Shown here: piece by piece, positions 44,258 to 52,951 of the stretch
Layout: each line of letters begins with the position of its first letter
Numbering within the stretch: position 1 is the stretch's first letter
From: Bdellovibrio bacteriovorus
Lineage (GTDB): Bacteria > Bdellovibrionota > Bdellovibrionia > Bdellovibrionales > Bdellovibrionaceae
Reading direction: 5' to 3'
Assembly (NCBI RefSeq): GCF_002208115.1
Contig: NZ_CP020946.1
Span: 2,728,001-2,792,000, forward strand
DNA: 64,000 bases
Notes under the pieces: model-generated
The model's database searches: none
The model's input: the letters and a program-made list of their open reading frames with translations, nothing else
Told to the model about the DNA's origin: nothing
Translations under genes and position numbers: made by a program

Positions 44258-44635
44258 CTACCCCGGAACCCAGTTCACACAGTAAAAACGACTGAAAGGC
44301 ACATCATCAACCTGCACATCATTCTGCGGATGAACCAGCACAAGCTCATACACCATGTTTTTCTCCGGCACCAGATAGGCCCGAAATTGGGACCACGGAG
44401 AATCCACCACAATCTTTCCGGATGCCGAAACATACTTTTTCCAGCCGAAGTCTTTGGTCATGCGGTCGGCCTGGTAAAACATCAGACGGCTGCGCACGTT
44501 CTTCCCATCCACGGCCAAAGAGTAACGAAAGATCAGATTCGAATTTTTAAAATCGCCCCGGCATTGAAAGCTCTTTTCGGAAGCTTGGACGAGTGGAGCT
44601 GATAAAAGAACAATCAGAATAAAGAGCAGTCTCAT
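44258..44635 (-). CDS. small secreted protein of unknown function
   Basis: About 125 aa with signal peptide 'LLFILIVLLSAPLVQA'. Beta-rich mature chain with two Cys ('FQCRGD', 'FYCVNW'). ATG 44635 begins the signal peptide; an upstream in-frame ATG at 44731 overlaps a terminator and is rejected. No family recognised. Confidence 0.6.
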   Translation of the reverse strand: MRLLFILIVLLSAPLVQASEKSFQCRGDFKNSNLIFRYSLAVDGKNVRSRLMFYQADRMTKDFGWKKYVSASGKIVVDSPWSQFRAYLVPEKNMVYELVLVHPQNDVQVDDVPFSRFYCVNWVPG

Positions 44636-44720
44636 AAGACTATTAGTGACCTGGAGACAGACTCGTGCAAGCAAAAGACCCGCAAAGGACAGGATAACGT
44701 TCCACGAACCCCTGAAACGC

Positions 44721-44752
44721 AAAAAGCACAACCCCAGGGTTGTGCTTTTTTA
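44721..44752. terminator. rho-independent terminator
   Basis: AAAAAGCACAACCC CAG GGTTGTGCTTTTTT. It follows the 61-aa gene on the minus strand and has poly-A/poly-T on both sides. Confidence 0.9.
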
Positions 44753-44775
44753 GATTTCACAAGAAGTGACGAAGC

Positions 44776-44961
44776 CTAGTGGTTGTCGTCGTCTTTTGTG
44801 TTTTTGCCGTCCATAGTGAACGTCTCAACGTTGTGAGAAAGATCTGGAAGTTGCTCAAGGTGCTTTTGCCATTCTTCTTTAGTCATCTCACCCGCGTTGA
44901 TCTTGTTTTCAGTCATACGCTTGTCATACTTCAAATTTTTGTTAGCTTGAGCCAAAGACAT
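44776..44961 (-). CDS. small hydrophilic protein of unknown function
   Basis: A 61-aa cytoplasmic protein, highly charged, helical in its centre ('EMTKEEWQKHLEQLPDLSHNVETF'). The ATG has a strong AAGGGGA site and the gene is bounded by terminators on both sides, which supports a real, independently expressed gene. Codons are strongly biased (for example CAA, AAA, GTT-rich), hinting at high expression. No function inferred. Confidence 0.65.
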   Translation of the reverse strand: MSLAQANKNLKYDKRMTENKINAGEMTKEEWQKHLEQLPDLSHNVETFTMDGKNTKDDDNH

Positions 44962-45000
44962 AAATCCCCTTTTCGCAATCGAGCCCCCATTTATAGCCCA

Positions 45001-45025
45001 AAAAAAAGGCCCCGTAAAGGGGGCC
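45001..45025 (-). terminator. rho-independent terminator of the sppA-rhomboid operon
   Basis: GGCCCC/GGGGCC stem (45008-45013, 45020-45025) followed on the minus strand by a T-run of at least seven; five bases past the rhomboid stop. Confidence 0.9.
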
Positions 45026-45030
45026 GTTTG

Positions 45031-45777
45031 TTAGTTCCAGTATTTCGGAGGTTTTTCGTTCTTTTCGTTATTAACAACTAATCTCAGGTTCCGGCCCTTG
45101 CTCTTGGCCTTCTTTTTCCATTCATTCCGGTCAAACCAGCCCTTCATTTTAAGGCAGATAAAGCCGGCCACGATCCCGCCCAAGTGAGCCAGATAAGCCA
45201 CTTCCCCGCCCGCGACGCTGGAAGTCATAAGGGAGGCCAACTGCACCAGACCCATCAAAGCCACGAAATACTTGGTCTTCATCGGGAACAGCATAAAGAA
45301 GTACACGATGCGCTCGCCGAAGATCATCCCCTGCGCCAGCAAAAGACCGAAGACCGCCCCCGAAGCCCCCACCACCGGCACAATCAGACCAGTTTGAGAA
45401 CCCGTGATCAGGGCATAAACCCACACACCCAGGCAGTACAGGATCGCCGCGCCCACCCCGGCTACCAGATAGTAGATCAGGAAGAACTTGGAACCCCAGC
45501 GCTGCTCAAGCTCGGCTCCGAAGAACCACAGCATCAGCATATTAAACAGAATATGGGTCACCTGCATGGAGTGCAGGAACATGTATGTGAACGGCTGCCA
45601 GATATGGAAGTCGAACAGCACCTTACCCGGGAACAGGCCAAAGATGGACGTGAAAGGAACACGCAGGAAACCTTCCAAGATCACTTGGAAAACAAACCAG
45701 ATAGCCACATTGATGATCAGCAGCCACTTCACCACCGGAGTCATGGGAGCTGTTTGGAAAGTCACGCCTCTATTCAT
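45031..45777 (-). CDS. rhomboid-family intramembrane serine protease
   Basis: About 248 aa with six TM helices. The first loop holds 'WQPFTYMFLH', then 'HILFNMLMLWFFGAELEQRWG' (the conserved HxxxN and ER..GS elements). Catalytic Ser is in 'GASGAVFG' (about 143) and catalytic His in 'AYLAHLGGIVAG' (about 197). It would cleave membrane proteins within or near their TM segment. The C-terminal tail is cytoplasmic and basic. Start ATG 45777 overlaps the HIT-gene stop. Confidence 0.94.
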   Translation of the reverse strand: MNRGVTFQTAPMTPVVKWLLIINVAIWFVFQVILEGFLRVPFTSIFGLFPGKVLFDFHIWQPFTYMFLHSMQVTHILFNMLMLWFFGAELEQRWGSKFFLIYYLVAGVGAAILYCLGVWVYALITGSQTGLIVPVVGASGAVFGLLLAQGMIFGERIVYFFMLFPMKTKYFVALMGLVQLASLMTSSVAGGEVAYLAHLGGIVAGFICLKMKGWFDRNEWKKKAKSKGRNLRLVVNNEKNEKPPKYWN

Positions 45778-46390
45778 ATTTTCTTAAAATACTCCATACC
45801 TTCTCGTAGGTCTGCTCAAGACTTTCAACCAAGACCTTGGTCTCAGCAATCAACGGGAAGAAATTAAGGTCCCCGGTCCATCGGGGAATCACATGATAGT
45901 GCAAGTGCTCAGGAATCCCCGCCCCGGCCACCGCCCCGTGGTTCAAACCCACGTTAATGCCACCTGGCTGGTAAAGCTCATTCAAGGCCTGCATGGTCAG
46001 ACGAATGACATTTTGCAGGTCATGGTATTCTTCATCAGAAAGTTTTAACAGATCCCCACAATGGCGTTTTGGCAAAACCAAAAGGTGCCCGCTGTTATAA
46101 GGGAACTTGTTCAGAACCACCATCGAGTGCTTGGATTTAAACACGCACAGGGTCTCAAAGCTGACTTTTTCCTCTGAAGCCCGGCAAAAAACACAGCCGT
46201 CGGGTTTGATCAGTTTACGCACGTATTTCATGCGGTCCGGACGGAACAAAACATCACGCTCCATCGGCCAGACATCCTTGCCGATCTGAATTTTACCATG
46301 AGCGGCCACGGGGGCCTTGATGGGCGCTTTTCTTTTCGCAGGGGTCTTTTTCGCGGATGTTTTTTTGCGCGCCTTTTTGGCTGCTGCCAT
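45770..46390 (-). CDS. HIT-family nucleotide-binding protein with basic N-terminal tail
   Basis: About 206 aa. Residues 1-25 are a Lys/Ala/Pro tail ('KKARKKTSAKKTPAKRK') like histone H1/AlgP repeats. The HIT domain has a Cys pair ('CVFCRA'), 'FPYNSGHLLVLPKRH' and the catalytic 'PEHLHYHVIPR' (HxHxH, about 162). The size and 'NVGLNHGAVAGAGIPEHLH' fit the Ap4A-phosphorylase/ATP adenylyltransferase-like HIT branch. It may act on dinucleoside polyphosphates, and the tail could bind nucleic acid. ATG preceded by GGAG. Confidence 0.88.
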   Translation of the reverse strand: MAAAKKARKKTSAKKTPAKRKAPIKAPVAAHGKIQIGKDVWPMERDVLFRPDRMKYVRKLIKPDGCVFCRASEEKVSFETLCVFKSKHSMVVLNKFPYNSGHLLVLPKRHCGDLLKLSDEEYHDLQNVIRLTMQALNELYQPGGINVGLNHGAVAGAGIPEHLHYHVIPRWTGDLNFFPLIAETKVLVESLEQTYEKVWSILRKYE

Positions 46391-46392
46391 GC

Positions 46393-46800
46393 TTACTCCG
46401 TGCTGTCAGTGAAATAGCTGGAGGTGCCTACCAGACGGTTTTCAACAAAGAAAACCGTCACACAATTCTTGCGCATCTCGAAGCCGATTTCAGTTTTGTT
46501 ACCACCCGCAGGATTCAACAAAACCAGCTCTGTTTCAAGCTGCGGCGTCTCGCAGACCAAAGGTTTCAGTTCAAAAACAGTGACGGGAACGTAACCGCCC
46601 CCGCCCGTGATACCGACAAATTCAAATTTCTGGCCCGTTTTAAACACCACGCCCGGTGCAGGCTCCAGATCCGCGGTCAGATAGTAAATACCTTCCCAGC
46701 GGACATCAAACCAGGCTTGAGGCTGACGCGGATCCTGAGGATTCGCCCCGGCCAAAGCCGTACTAAGCACTGTCAGTAAAAACAGAGCCACATTCTTCAC
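46393..46800 (-). CDS. secreted protein of unknown function
   Basis: About 135 aa from GTG 46800 (GGAG six bases upstream), signal peptide ending 'STALAG'. Beta-rich with two Cys ('LVCETP', 'KNCVTV'). Tightly spaced after sppA (3 bases) and before the HIT gene (2 bases). No family recognised. Confidence 0.62.
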   Translation of the reverse strand: MKNVALFLLTVLSTALAGANPQDPRQPQAWFDVRWEGIYYLTADLEPAPGVVFKTGQKFEFVGITGGGGYVPVTVFELKPLVCETPQLETELVLLNPAGGNKTEIGFEMRKNCVTVFFVENRLVGTSSYFTDSTE

Positions 46801-46803
46801 GGA

Positions 46804-47772
46804 TTACTCCCAGTAACCCGGCATCAACATCAACGGCTGATTCAGATATTTCGCGCGCAGGATGTATTTCATCGCACCTTCCATATCCGCACCGAAAGAT
46901 TTGCCTTTCAGAACATCGGCGAATTCCGCCATGCTGTTCAGGTCGTCTTCCGTGTCACCGCCACCAAGATCAAAGATGCTGACTTTCTTTTTTGGAACTT
47001 CAAAGACATCGTAATTGTCGCCCAGCTTGGCGATTTCCGCTGCCAGTTTCACAGCGTCGTCATAGTAACCAACTTTGTCGGCAAAGCCCACTTTCACAGC
47101 GGTGGCACCAGTGAACACGCGCCCATCGGCGTATTCAGCCACAACTTCCTCTTTCAGTTTGCGCTCTTCAGCCACAGTGCCTTTGAACTGCGCATAGACT
47201 TCGTCGATCATGCTTTGGAACAAGGATCTTTCATCTTCACGCATCGGGCGATATTCAGCCCCCGAGTCCTTGAATTTGCCCGAGGTGATGGAATAACGGG
47301 AAATCTTAGCCCAGTCGTACAGTTTTTCCAGATTCGCAAATTCCATGATCACACCGATGGATCCAACCAGCGCCCCTGGAGCCACGACGATCTTGTCGCA
47401 GGCCACGGCGGCATAGTAGGCACCACTGGCCATCACGCCTGTGCTGACACAGACAACCGGCTTTTTGATTTCATCACGAACGCGTTTGATTTCAGCGAAC
47501 ATTTCCTGGGAAGGCCCCACAGATCCGCCCGGAGAATTGATGCTGATCAGGATCGCTTTGACCTTGTCATCATCACGGTACTTTTTAAGATTTTTAATGA
47601 ACTTCTTGCCGTTAAGAATAACGCCGTTCATTTCCAGATGCAGAATGGTGTTTTTGGCAGTGACACGTTTGTCTTCACTTCCGAAGAAGTCCCCGCTCAT
47701 TTTCAACAAGGCACCCAGGCCTACGAACACCAAAAAGATAATCACCAGTTTTTTGAAAAAGCTGCCCTTCAT
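46804..47772 (-). CDS. sppA: signal peptide peptidase SppA
   Basis: About 322 aa with one N-terminal TM ('LVIIFLVFVGLGALL'). The ClpP-like fold shows 'ISINSPGGSVGPSQEM', the nucleophile Ser in 'GVMASGAYYAA' (about 116) and the general-base Lys in 'TSGKFKDSGAEYRPM' (about 165). It is the short form, comparable to Gram-positive SppA, cleaving leftover signal peptides in the membrane. First gene of a four-gene operon ending with a rhomboid protease. Confidence 0.93.
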   Translation of the reverse strand: MKGSFFKKLVIIFLVFVGLGALLKMSGDFFGSEDKRVTAKNTILHLEMNGVILNGKKFIKNLKKYRDDDKVKAILISINSPGGSVGPSQEMFAEIKRVRDEIKKPVVCVSTGVMASGAYYAAVACDKIVVAPGALVGSIGVIMEFANLEKLYDWAKISRYSITSGKFKDSGAEYRPMREDERSLFQSMIDEVYAQFKGTVAEERKLKEEVVAEYADGRVFTGATAVKVGFADKVGYYDDAVKLAAEIAKLGDNYDVFEVPKKKVSIFDLGGGDTEDDLNSMAEFADVLKGKSFGADMEGAMKYILRAKYLNQPLMLMPGYWE

Positions 47773-47812
47773 ACCAACGCTCCCGAACGGTTTGAAATAG
47801 GTCCCTTTCCAA

Positions 47813-47841
47813 ATAAAAAAAGGGACCCTACTAGGGTCCCT
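47813..47841 (-). terminator. rho-independent terminator of rpsA
   Basis: Near-perfect palindrome AGGGACCCTACTAGGGTCCCT (47821-47841) followed on the minus strand by a T-run. It separates rpsA from the sppA operon. Confidence 0.88.
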
Positions 47842-47921
47842 CTTTAAAACTTGTCAGTCAATGCCGGGTCAGGGTCCAGTCGCGTCGTTTTGCAACGACT
47901 CGACCTTTCTCCTATTCACGA

Positions 47922-49721
47922 CTATTGCTTGTCAGTTTTTACGTTTTTCAACTGGTCAGCAAACAAGTCACCGAAAGTGGACTTGGAAGTTGCAGTCGCT
48001 TTTTTAACGTAATCGTCAACATCCGCTTTTGCTTCGCGAAGTTTAACAAGTTTTGCAGACAAGCCGATCTTACGAGCGTCTTTGTCGATAGAGATAACTT
48101 CAGCTTTTACAGACTGACCTGGCTTGATGAATTCTTCAACAGAGTTGATTTTTTCAGTAGTCAGTTCAGAAATGTGGATCAAACCTTCGATATCGGATTC
48201 AAGCTCAACGAATGCACCGAAGTCAGCTGTTTTAGTGACTTTAACATCGTGTTGAGTGCCGATAGCGTATTTGTTCTCGATGTTTGACCAAGGGTCAGAC
48301 TCAAGTTGTTTGATACCCAAAGAGAATCTTTCGTTCTCGATGTCCACGCCCAATACAACCGCGCGAACTTTTTGGCCTTTAGCATAAAGTTCATTTGGAT
48401 GATTTACACGTTTAGTCCAAGAGAAGTCAGAGATGTGAACCAAACCGTCGATGCCTTCTTCGATGCCGATGAAGATACCGAAGTCAGTTACGGATTTCAC
48501 TTCGCCTTCGATGATTGTACCTGGAGCGTATGATTCTTTCATTTCAACCCATGGGTTGGCCTGAAGTTGTTTCATACCCAAGCTGATGCGGCGGTTTTCA
48601 GTGTCTACTTCAAGAACCACTACTTCAACTTCTTGATCAACAGTCACGATCTGAGAAGGGTGTTTTACACGTTTAGTCCAGGACATTTCAGAAACGTGGA
48701 TCAGACCTTCAATGCCTTCACCAAGCTCAACGAATGCACCGTACTCAGCCAAAGATACAACTTTGCCTTTCAGTTTAGTGCCTGGAGGGTAAGAAGCTTT
48801 TACGGATTCCCAAGGATCTGCGTGAAGCTGTTTCATGCCCAAAGATACGCGTTCTTTTTCTTTGTCATACTTAAGAACTTTAACTTGGATTTCGTCACCA
48901 ACGTTCAACATCTCAGAAGGATGTTTTACGCGGCCCCAAGACATATCAGTGATGTGCAACAAACCGTCCATGCCACCAAGGTCGATGAACGCACCGTAGT
49001 CAGTGATGTTTTTAACAACACCAGTAACAACAGAACCTTCTGCCATAGTGTCAAGAGTTTGAGAGCGCAAGCTGTCACGTTCTTCTTCAAGAAGCGCGCG
49101 GCGGGAAAGAACGATGTTGCCACGTTTCTTGTTGAACTTGATAACTTTGAATTTGAACTTCTTGCCCAGGTATACGTCCATGTTGCGAACCGGACGCAGG
49201 TCGATTTGAGAACCTGGAAGGAATGCTTTAACGCCGATATCAACGCTCAAGCCGCCTTTAACTTTAGCAACAACAGTACCTTCGATAACTTCTTCGTTTT
49301 CTGCTGCTTTAGAGATGTCTGTCCAAGCACGAAGCATGTCTGCTTTGTCTTTGGAAAGAACGATCATGCCGTTTTCGTTTTCGATACGGTCGATCAAAAC
49401 TTCTACTTTGTCTCCAGCTTTCACATCGCGTACGCCGTCAACAATACGGAATTCGTTGATCGCGATCAAACCTTCAGACTTGTAGTTGATATCAACAAGA
49501 ACGTAGTCAGACTGAACTTCAACTACAGTACCTGTTACAACGTCGCCGACTTTGAAGTCTTGTTCTTTCATGGAAGCTTCGAATAGAGAGTCGAAGTCGC
49601 CACCTTTGTCAGCTTTCGCATTCAAAATGCCAGGATTTGCTGGAACCTTTGCGTCTTCAGCATCCAAGAAAGCAAGAACTTTCTGTTTCTCCAATGCGGC
49701 TTTGTTCAATTGTTTTGTCAT
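47922..49721 (-). CDS. rpsA: 30S ribosomal protein S1
   Basis: About 599 aa with six S1 (OB-fold) repeats in order from about residue 55. The recurring marks are 'GDVVTGTVVEV', 'VEGTVVAKVKGGLSVDIG', 'GVVKNITDYGAFIDLGGMDGLLHITDMSW', 'GKVVSLAEYGAFVELGEGIEGLIHVSEMSW', 'GEVKSVTDFGIFIGIEEGIDGLVHISDFSW' and 'VTKTADFGAFVELESDIEGLIHISEL'. It unfolds mRNA for initiation. Codon use is strongly biased, as for a highly expressed gene. Unlike in many proteobacteria cmk is not directly upstream but 4 kb away. Confidence 0.97.
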   Translation of the reverse strand: MTKQLNKAALEKQKVLAFLDAEDAKVPANPGILNAKADKGGDFDSLFEASMKEQDFKVGDVVTGTVVEVQSDYVLVDINYKSEGLIAINEFRIVDGVRDVKAGDKVEVLIDRIENENGMIVLSKDKADMLRAWTDISKAAENEEVIEGTVVAKVKGGLSVDIGVKAFLPGSQIDLRPVRNMDVYLGKKFKFKVIKFNKKRGNIVLSRRALLEEERDSLRSQTLDTMAEGSVVTGVVKNITDYGAFIDLGGMDGLLHITDMSWGRVKHPSEMLNVGDEIQVKVLKYDKEKERVSLGMKQLHADPWESVKASYPPGTKLKGKVVSLAEYGAFVELGEGIEGLIHVSEMSWTKRVKHPSQIVTVDQEVEVVVLEVDTENRRISLGMKQLQANPWVEMKESYAPGTIIEGEVKSVTDFGIFIGIEEGIDGLVHISDFSWTKRVNHPNELYAKGQKVRAVVLGVDIENERFSLGIKQLESDPWSNIENKYAIGTQHDVKVTKTADFGAFVELESDIEGLIHISELTTEKINSVEEFIKPGQSVKAEVISIDKDARKIGLSAKLVKLREAKADVDDYVKKATATSKSTFGDLFADQLKNVKTDKQ

Positions 49722-49894
49722 ATCGTTTTTTGTAAACCTCCCACGTAGTAAGACCTCTTGGATCCTACCCGTAACCTTTCTTCGCTCTTAAGGCGAATCA
49801 CTGGTTTAGCGACCTAAGGGGTCGGAAGTCAAAGGTTTTACGCACGCCAGCGAGGTTTTCGTGGTCCTGTGTTATTTGAGGTAAACTTGGGACG

Positions 49895-49919
49895 CAAAAA
49901 AGGCCCTCGAAAGGGCCTC
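49895..49919 (-). terminator. rho-independent terminator of the 170-aa lipoprotein gene
   Basis: GAGGCCCTTTCGAGGGCCTTTTTT on the minus strand. The rest of 49722-49894 is the long rpsA leader, in which I see no distinct element. Confidence 0.88.
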
Positions 49920-49942
49920 AAGTCGCATATATTTCAATACAG

Positions 49943-50455
49943 CTATTCCCGCTGAGACTGCCTGCAGGCTTGGATTTCACTGTCAAACCACTCTTCCTGC
50001 TTCTCATAAGAGGCTTTATAGCCTTCAAAGCGCTTCAGACGCTTATTCAGATCCTCTTCCCGCAGGGTGATCAGGGTGCCGGATTCATCCACTCCGGTCT
50101 GCCGGGCGAGCTTGTTTTCTTCTTCTGTCAGGATGTTTTTCGGAATCATGTCGACCTTGCCACCGGCTTGCGGGCTGGTCTCCATTTTACAGTCGCGCAG
50201 AACGCCGTACTTGCCCTTGTTTCCCAGATCACGGTTGCCATAGATGTTTTCCTCCATCGTATAGACATCCGTCTGCACCTCCTGAAGGTGCTGAATCAGA
50301 TTCTTCTTTTCCTGCACGACATAGCTGTCATCGCGCTTGCCGACGGTTTCCTGCCCCATAAGCTGCGCGTCCTCAAGCTCGGTATCCAGCTTGTCTTTGG
50401 AGGAACAACCCACCAGGCTTGCGACCACAAGCCCCGCCAGCCAAATTGTTTTCAT
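49943..50455 (-). CDS. lipoprotein of unknown function
   Basis: About 170 aa with lipobox 'SLVGC'. The mature chain is hydrophilic and largely helical, probably coiled ('EEENKLARQTGVDESGTLITLREEDLNKRLKRFEGYKASYEKQEEW' region). Two further Cys ('LRDCKM', 'QACRQS'). ATG preceded by GAGG. No family recognised. Confidence 0.68.
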   Translation of the reverse strand: MKTIWLAGLVVASLVGCSSKDKLDTELEDAQLMGQETVGKRDDSYVVQEKKNLIQHLQEVQTDVYTMEENIYGNRDLGNKGKYGVLRDCKMETSPQAGGKVDMIPKNILTEEENKLARQTGVDESGTLITLREEDLNKRLKRFEGYKASYEKQEEWFDSEIQACRQSQRE

Positions 50456-50574
50456 AATTCACCTCGCCCTTCCAGAATACCGTGCGGAACGAAAAAACCA
50501 GCTTGTACTTTTACAAGGCCCGCTGACAGCCCTGGTCCTGTCCTGATTTCATGGTCTGATTCGGAGGCAATCCC

Positions 50575-51867
50575 ATGAAGTACCTGCTGTTTTTGCTGGG
50601 GCTGATCAGTGCGACCGCACAGGCCCGTTATGAAAAACACATCGACTCGGCCCTGGATTTTCTGGCGCACTATCAGACGACAGGCCGCGAAGGCTATGAG
50701 CCCGGTCAGTGGCGATCGCGGGTGACGTCCTATGTCCCCAGCGCGATCGGCGTGGGCAGGTTTGGTGTCGCTTACGATGAGCCCAGCGCCTTTTCAGCCG
50801 CCGCCACCTCCAACGTTCTGGCAGAGACCTATTTTTACAATCCCCGTCTTGGCAAGATCCCACCCATGGTACGCAAAACCGCCCTGGGGCTGGCCCCCTA
50901 TCGCTGGGGAAACCTGTTTAATTTCTACCCACCCTCCAGTTTCAAAGGCGTTCCGACCCGCGGGCCGCGCAACATGTATCTGGCCCCGCAGTGGAAAGGT
51001 TTTGCCAACATCCCGCCGGACGCCGACACCACCTCGGTCACTCACACCTATTTGCATTTGCTAAAAAGCCTGGAGGCCGGCCAATCCCCGCGCCACAAGG
51101 CCGCGGCCCTGCCTGAAGAGGTGATCGACGCCTTTTCTTCAGCCCGCGACCTGTCCCGCCTTCCCCACACTTACAATGCCGCGCAACTGCACGTGAACAC
51201 CGGGGCCTTCATGACGTGGCTGTGGGACGAAAAAGATCCGGACATGCCACGCAATATCTTTGCAGCCCCTCATCGAGGCACGCGGATTCCGTTCAACGTC
51301 AACGACGTCGACTGCGTCGTAAATGCCAATGTGCTGAAACTTCTGACCTACGCCAGGAAAACCGAAGGACCCGGTTATCAGGCCAGTTGCCGGCACCTGA
51401 ACCGCGTTGTTGAAAAAAGACAGTTCTATTTCTGCGGAATGTACTATCCCAGCCGCTATGCTCTGCCCTATGCGATGGCTGCCACGATCAATGCCGGGGC
51501 TTCGTGTCTGGAGCCCTCGCGACAAAAGCTGCTGAACTATATTCTGGCCCTGCAACACAAAGACGGTTCCTGGCGAAACAGCTTTATGGCAAGGCCGGAT
51601 TATGCCCATTCCACCGCCTGGGCACTGAACACATTGTTAATTCTAGGCGACCCCAAAAATGAATGGCATCGGGAGCGTGTGCGCCGGGGGGTGAATTTCC
51701 TGCTGTCGCAGGCCCAAAAAGATTCCACCGGAAAGCTGTTCTGGAGTGGTCAGGTGTTCTTTGCCGCCACATTTGTGGCAAGATTTCCGGTGGTGTGGAG
51801 GTCAACTGGTTACACCACGGCCCTGGCCGTGAAAGCCCTGACCCTGGCTGATTTGCGCTGGAATTAA
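50575..51867 (+). CDS. secreted alpha/alpha-toroid protein (terpene cyclase / prenyltransferase-like)
   Basis: About 430 aa with signal peptide ending 'SATAQA'. The rest is a series of helical hairpins like the alpha/alpha barrel of squalene-hopene cyclases and prenyltransferase beta subunits. QW-like motifs are 'ALQHKDGSWRNSF' and 'YTTALAVKALTLADL', and 'STAWALNTLLILG' repeats. At the place of the class II DxDD acid motif stands 'NDVDCVVNANVLKLL': the middle Asp is kept, the last is Cys. Export by a signal peptide is odd for a cyclase; the fold may have been taken for a binding role. GGAGG precedes the ATG. Confidence 0.6.
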   Translation: MKYLLFLLGLISATAQARYEKHIDSALDFLAHYQTTGREGYEPGQWRSRVTSYVPSAIGVGRFGVAYDEPSAFSAAATSNVLAETYFYNPRLGKIPPMVRKTALGLAPYRWGNLFNFYPPSSFKGVPTRGPRNMYLAPQWKGFANIPPDADTTSVTHTYLHLLKSLEAGQSPRHKAAALPEEVIDAFSSARDLSRLPHTYNAAQLHVNTGAFMTWLWDEKDPDMPRNIFAAPHRGTRIPFNVNDVDCVVNANVLKLLTYARKTEGPGYQASCRHLNRVVEKRQFYFCGMYYPSRYALPYAMAATINAGASCLEPSRQKLLNYILALQHKDGSWRNSFMARPDYAHSTAWALNTLLILGDPKNEWHRERVRRGVNFLLSQAQKDSTGKLFWSGQVFFAATFVARFPVVWRSTGYTTALAVKALTLADLRWN

Positions 51868-52736
51868 GGTGGAGTGTCGTACAGATCCCGATAACTTTTC
51901 TTCATGTCCGGCGGAAGCTCCTGCATGAAGTACTTATAGATTTTGCCCTTCACATTTTTTTCACGCACGGCGCGGGTCAGATCTTTCAAAATCTGTTCGC
52001 CGCGCAGGGATTTTTCACAGGACGCCCACACCGAAATATGGTTGGGCATGTTTTTGACATTCAAAAATTTCAGCGCAGGCACGGCGATATTGTTGCGCTC
52101 GTAATCGGTTTTTTCCAGTGCGTAAGCCAAAACACCGTTGACCCGCTTTTTTTCCAGCATCAAAAAAAGATTTCCCATGGCACTGTCACCGACAATCTTT
52201 GTCGCATGCCCGCTGTGGGAAAGAATGTCATCAATCTGCTGGGTGTAGGCACGGCTTTGAATAACCCCCAGGCGAAATTTCCCGGTGGCCAGCAGCTCTT
52301 TTAAATCCACGTCCTTTTGATCATCCCGGATCCCCGGCGTGCCTTTGGCGTGCACCACCAGCCCCACAGGAAAAGCCCGCGCCAGTTCGTCGCCAAAAAT
52401 CAGAAATTTTTCCCGCTCTTTGGTTTTTTGCAAAAGCACCGTGCAATACCCACCCTGCCCACTGAAAAGCTTTTCCGCCCGCGTGAACGACACCCGCACA
52501 AAACGGTGCGAATAGCCCGGCAAGGCCCGTTCTATTTCCTGATAAATGCTGGCAAAAGGTCCCTTAGCTTGTGAAATATCAACCATCATCCCCTCGCCTG
52601 AAAGCACCAAAAACGGAGGGAAATCATTCACGATCCACTGAATAGCAGGCTTCTGCGGCGGCGGTTCAATCGCCCCAGCAATTTGTGGCAAGAGCCACAT
52701 TGAAAATAGAAAAAGAAAACGAAAGGTACTGTTCAT
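51864..52736 (-). CDS. periplasmic family-3 solute-binding-like protein
   Basis: About 290 aa with signal peptide ending 'IAGA'. The SBP_bac_3 type fold shows 'IQWIVNDFPPFLVL', a TRAEKLF segment ('RVSFTRAEKLFSG'), and 'LLATGKFRLGVIQSRAY'. 'VNGVLAYALEKTDYE' lies in the second lobe. No transporter genes are adjacent, so it could be a stand-alone sensor-type binding protein. ATG 52736 preferred over 52760 because the hydrophobic signal starts there. Stop overlaps that of the toroid gene. Confidence 0.75.
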   Translation of the reverse strand: MNSTFRFLFLFSMWLLPQIAGAIEPPPQKPAIQWIVNDFPPFLVLSGEGMMVDISQAKGPFASIYQEIERALPGYSHRFVRVSFTRAEKLFSGQGGYCTVLLQKTKEREKFLIFGDELARAFPVGLVVHAKGTPGIRDDQKDVDLKELLATGKFRLGVIQSRAYTQQIDDILSHSGHATKIVGDSAMGNLFLMLEKKRVNGVLAYALEKTDYERNNIAVPALKFLNVKNMPNHISVWASCEKSLRGEQILKDLTRAVREKNVKGKIYKYFMQELPPDMKKSYRDLYDTPP

Positions 52737-52834
52737 AAAGTACCTAAAGATTATCAGCAACGGCTAAATCTTCCGAAGCTACCATCAAGAGAAACTGTCA
52801 AATTACTTGAGTGCCCGACAGACCAAGGTCGCTC

Positions 52835-52940
52835 AAAACGGTTCATATGCAAGGCGGAGACATGCCCTCGCAGCGCAGGCGTGCTCCAAGCACGTCGAAG
52901 CGAGAAGGCATGCCGACAACGCAGTCAGATGAGCCGTTTT
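52835..52940. repeat. 106-bp nested palindromic element
   Basis: Ordered arms pair with each other: AAAACGGTTCAT (52835-52846) with ATGAGCCGTTTT (52929-52940, one mismatch); CATGCC (52861-52866) with GGCATG (52907-52912); CTCGC (52867-52871) with GCGAG (52900-52904); CGTGCT (52880-52885) with AGCACG (52889-52894) around a CCA loop. The whole would fold as one long hairpin. It resembles REP/MITE-type elements and may terminate the cmk transcript. Confidence 0.85.
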
Positions 52941-52951
52941 CAGCGGCCGCC

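Noticed and set aside
48567-49586. 339-aa open frame on the plus strand
   Set aside because: Shadow of rpsA, caused by strong codon bias; Phe/Val/Asn-rich without any domain.
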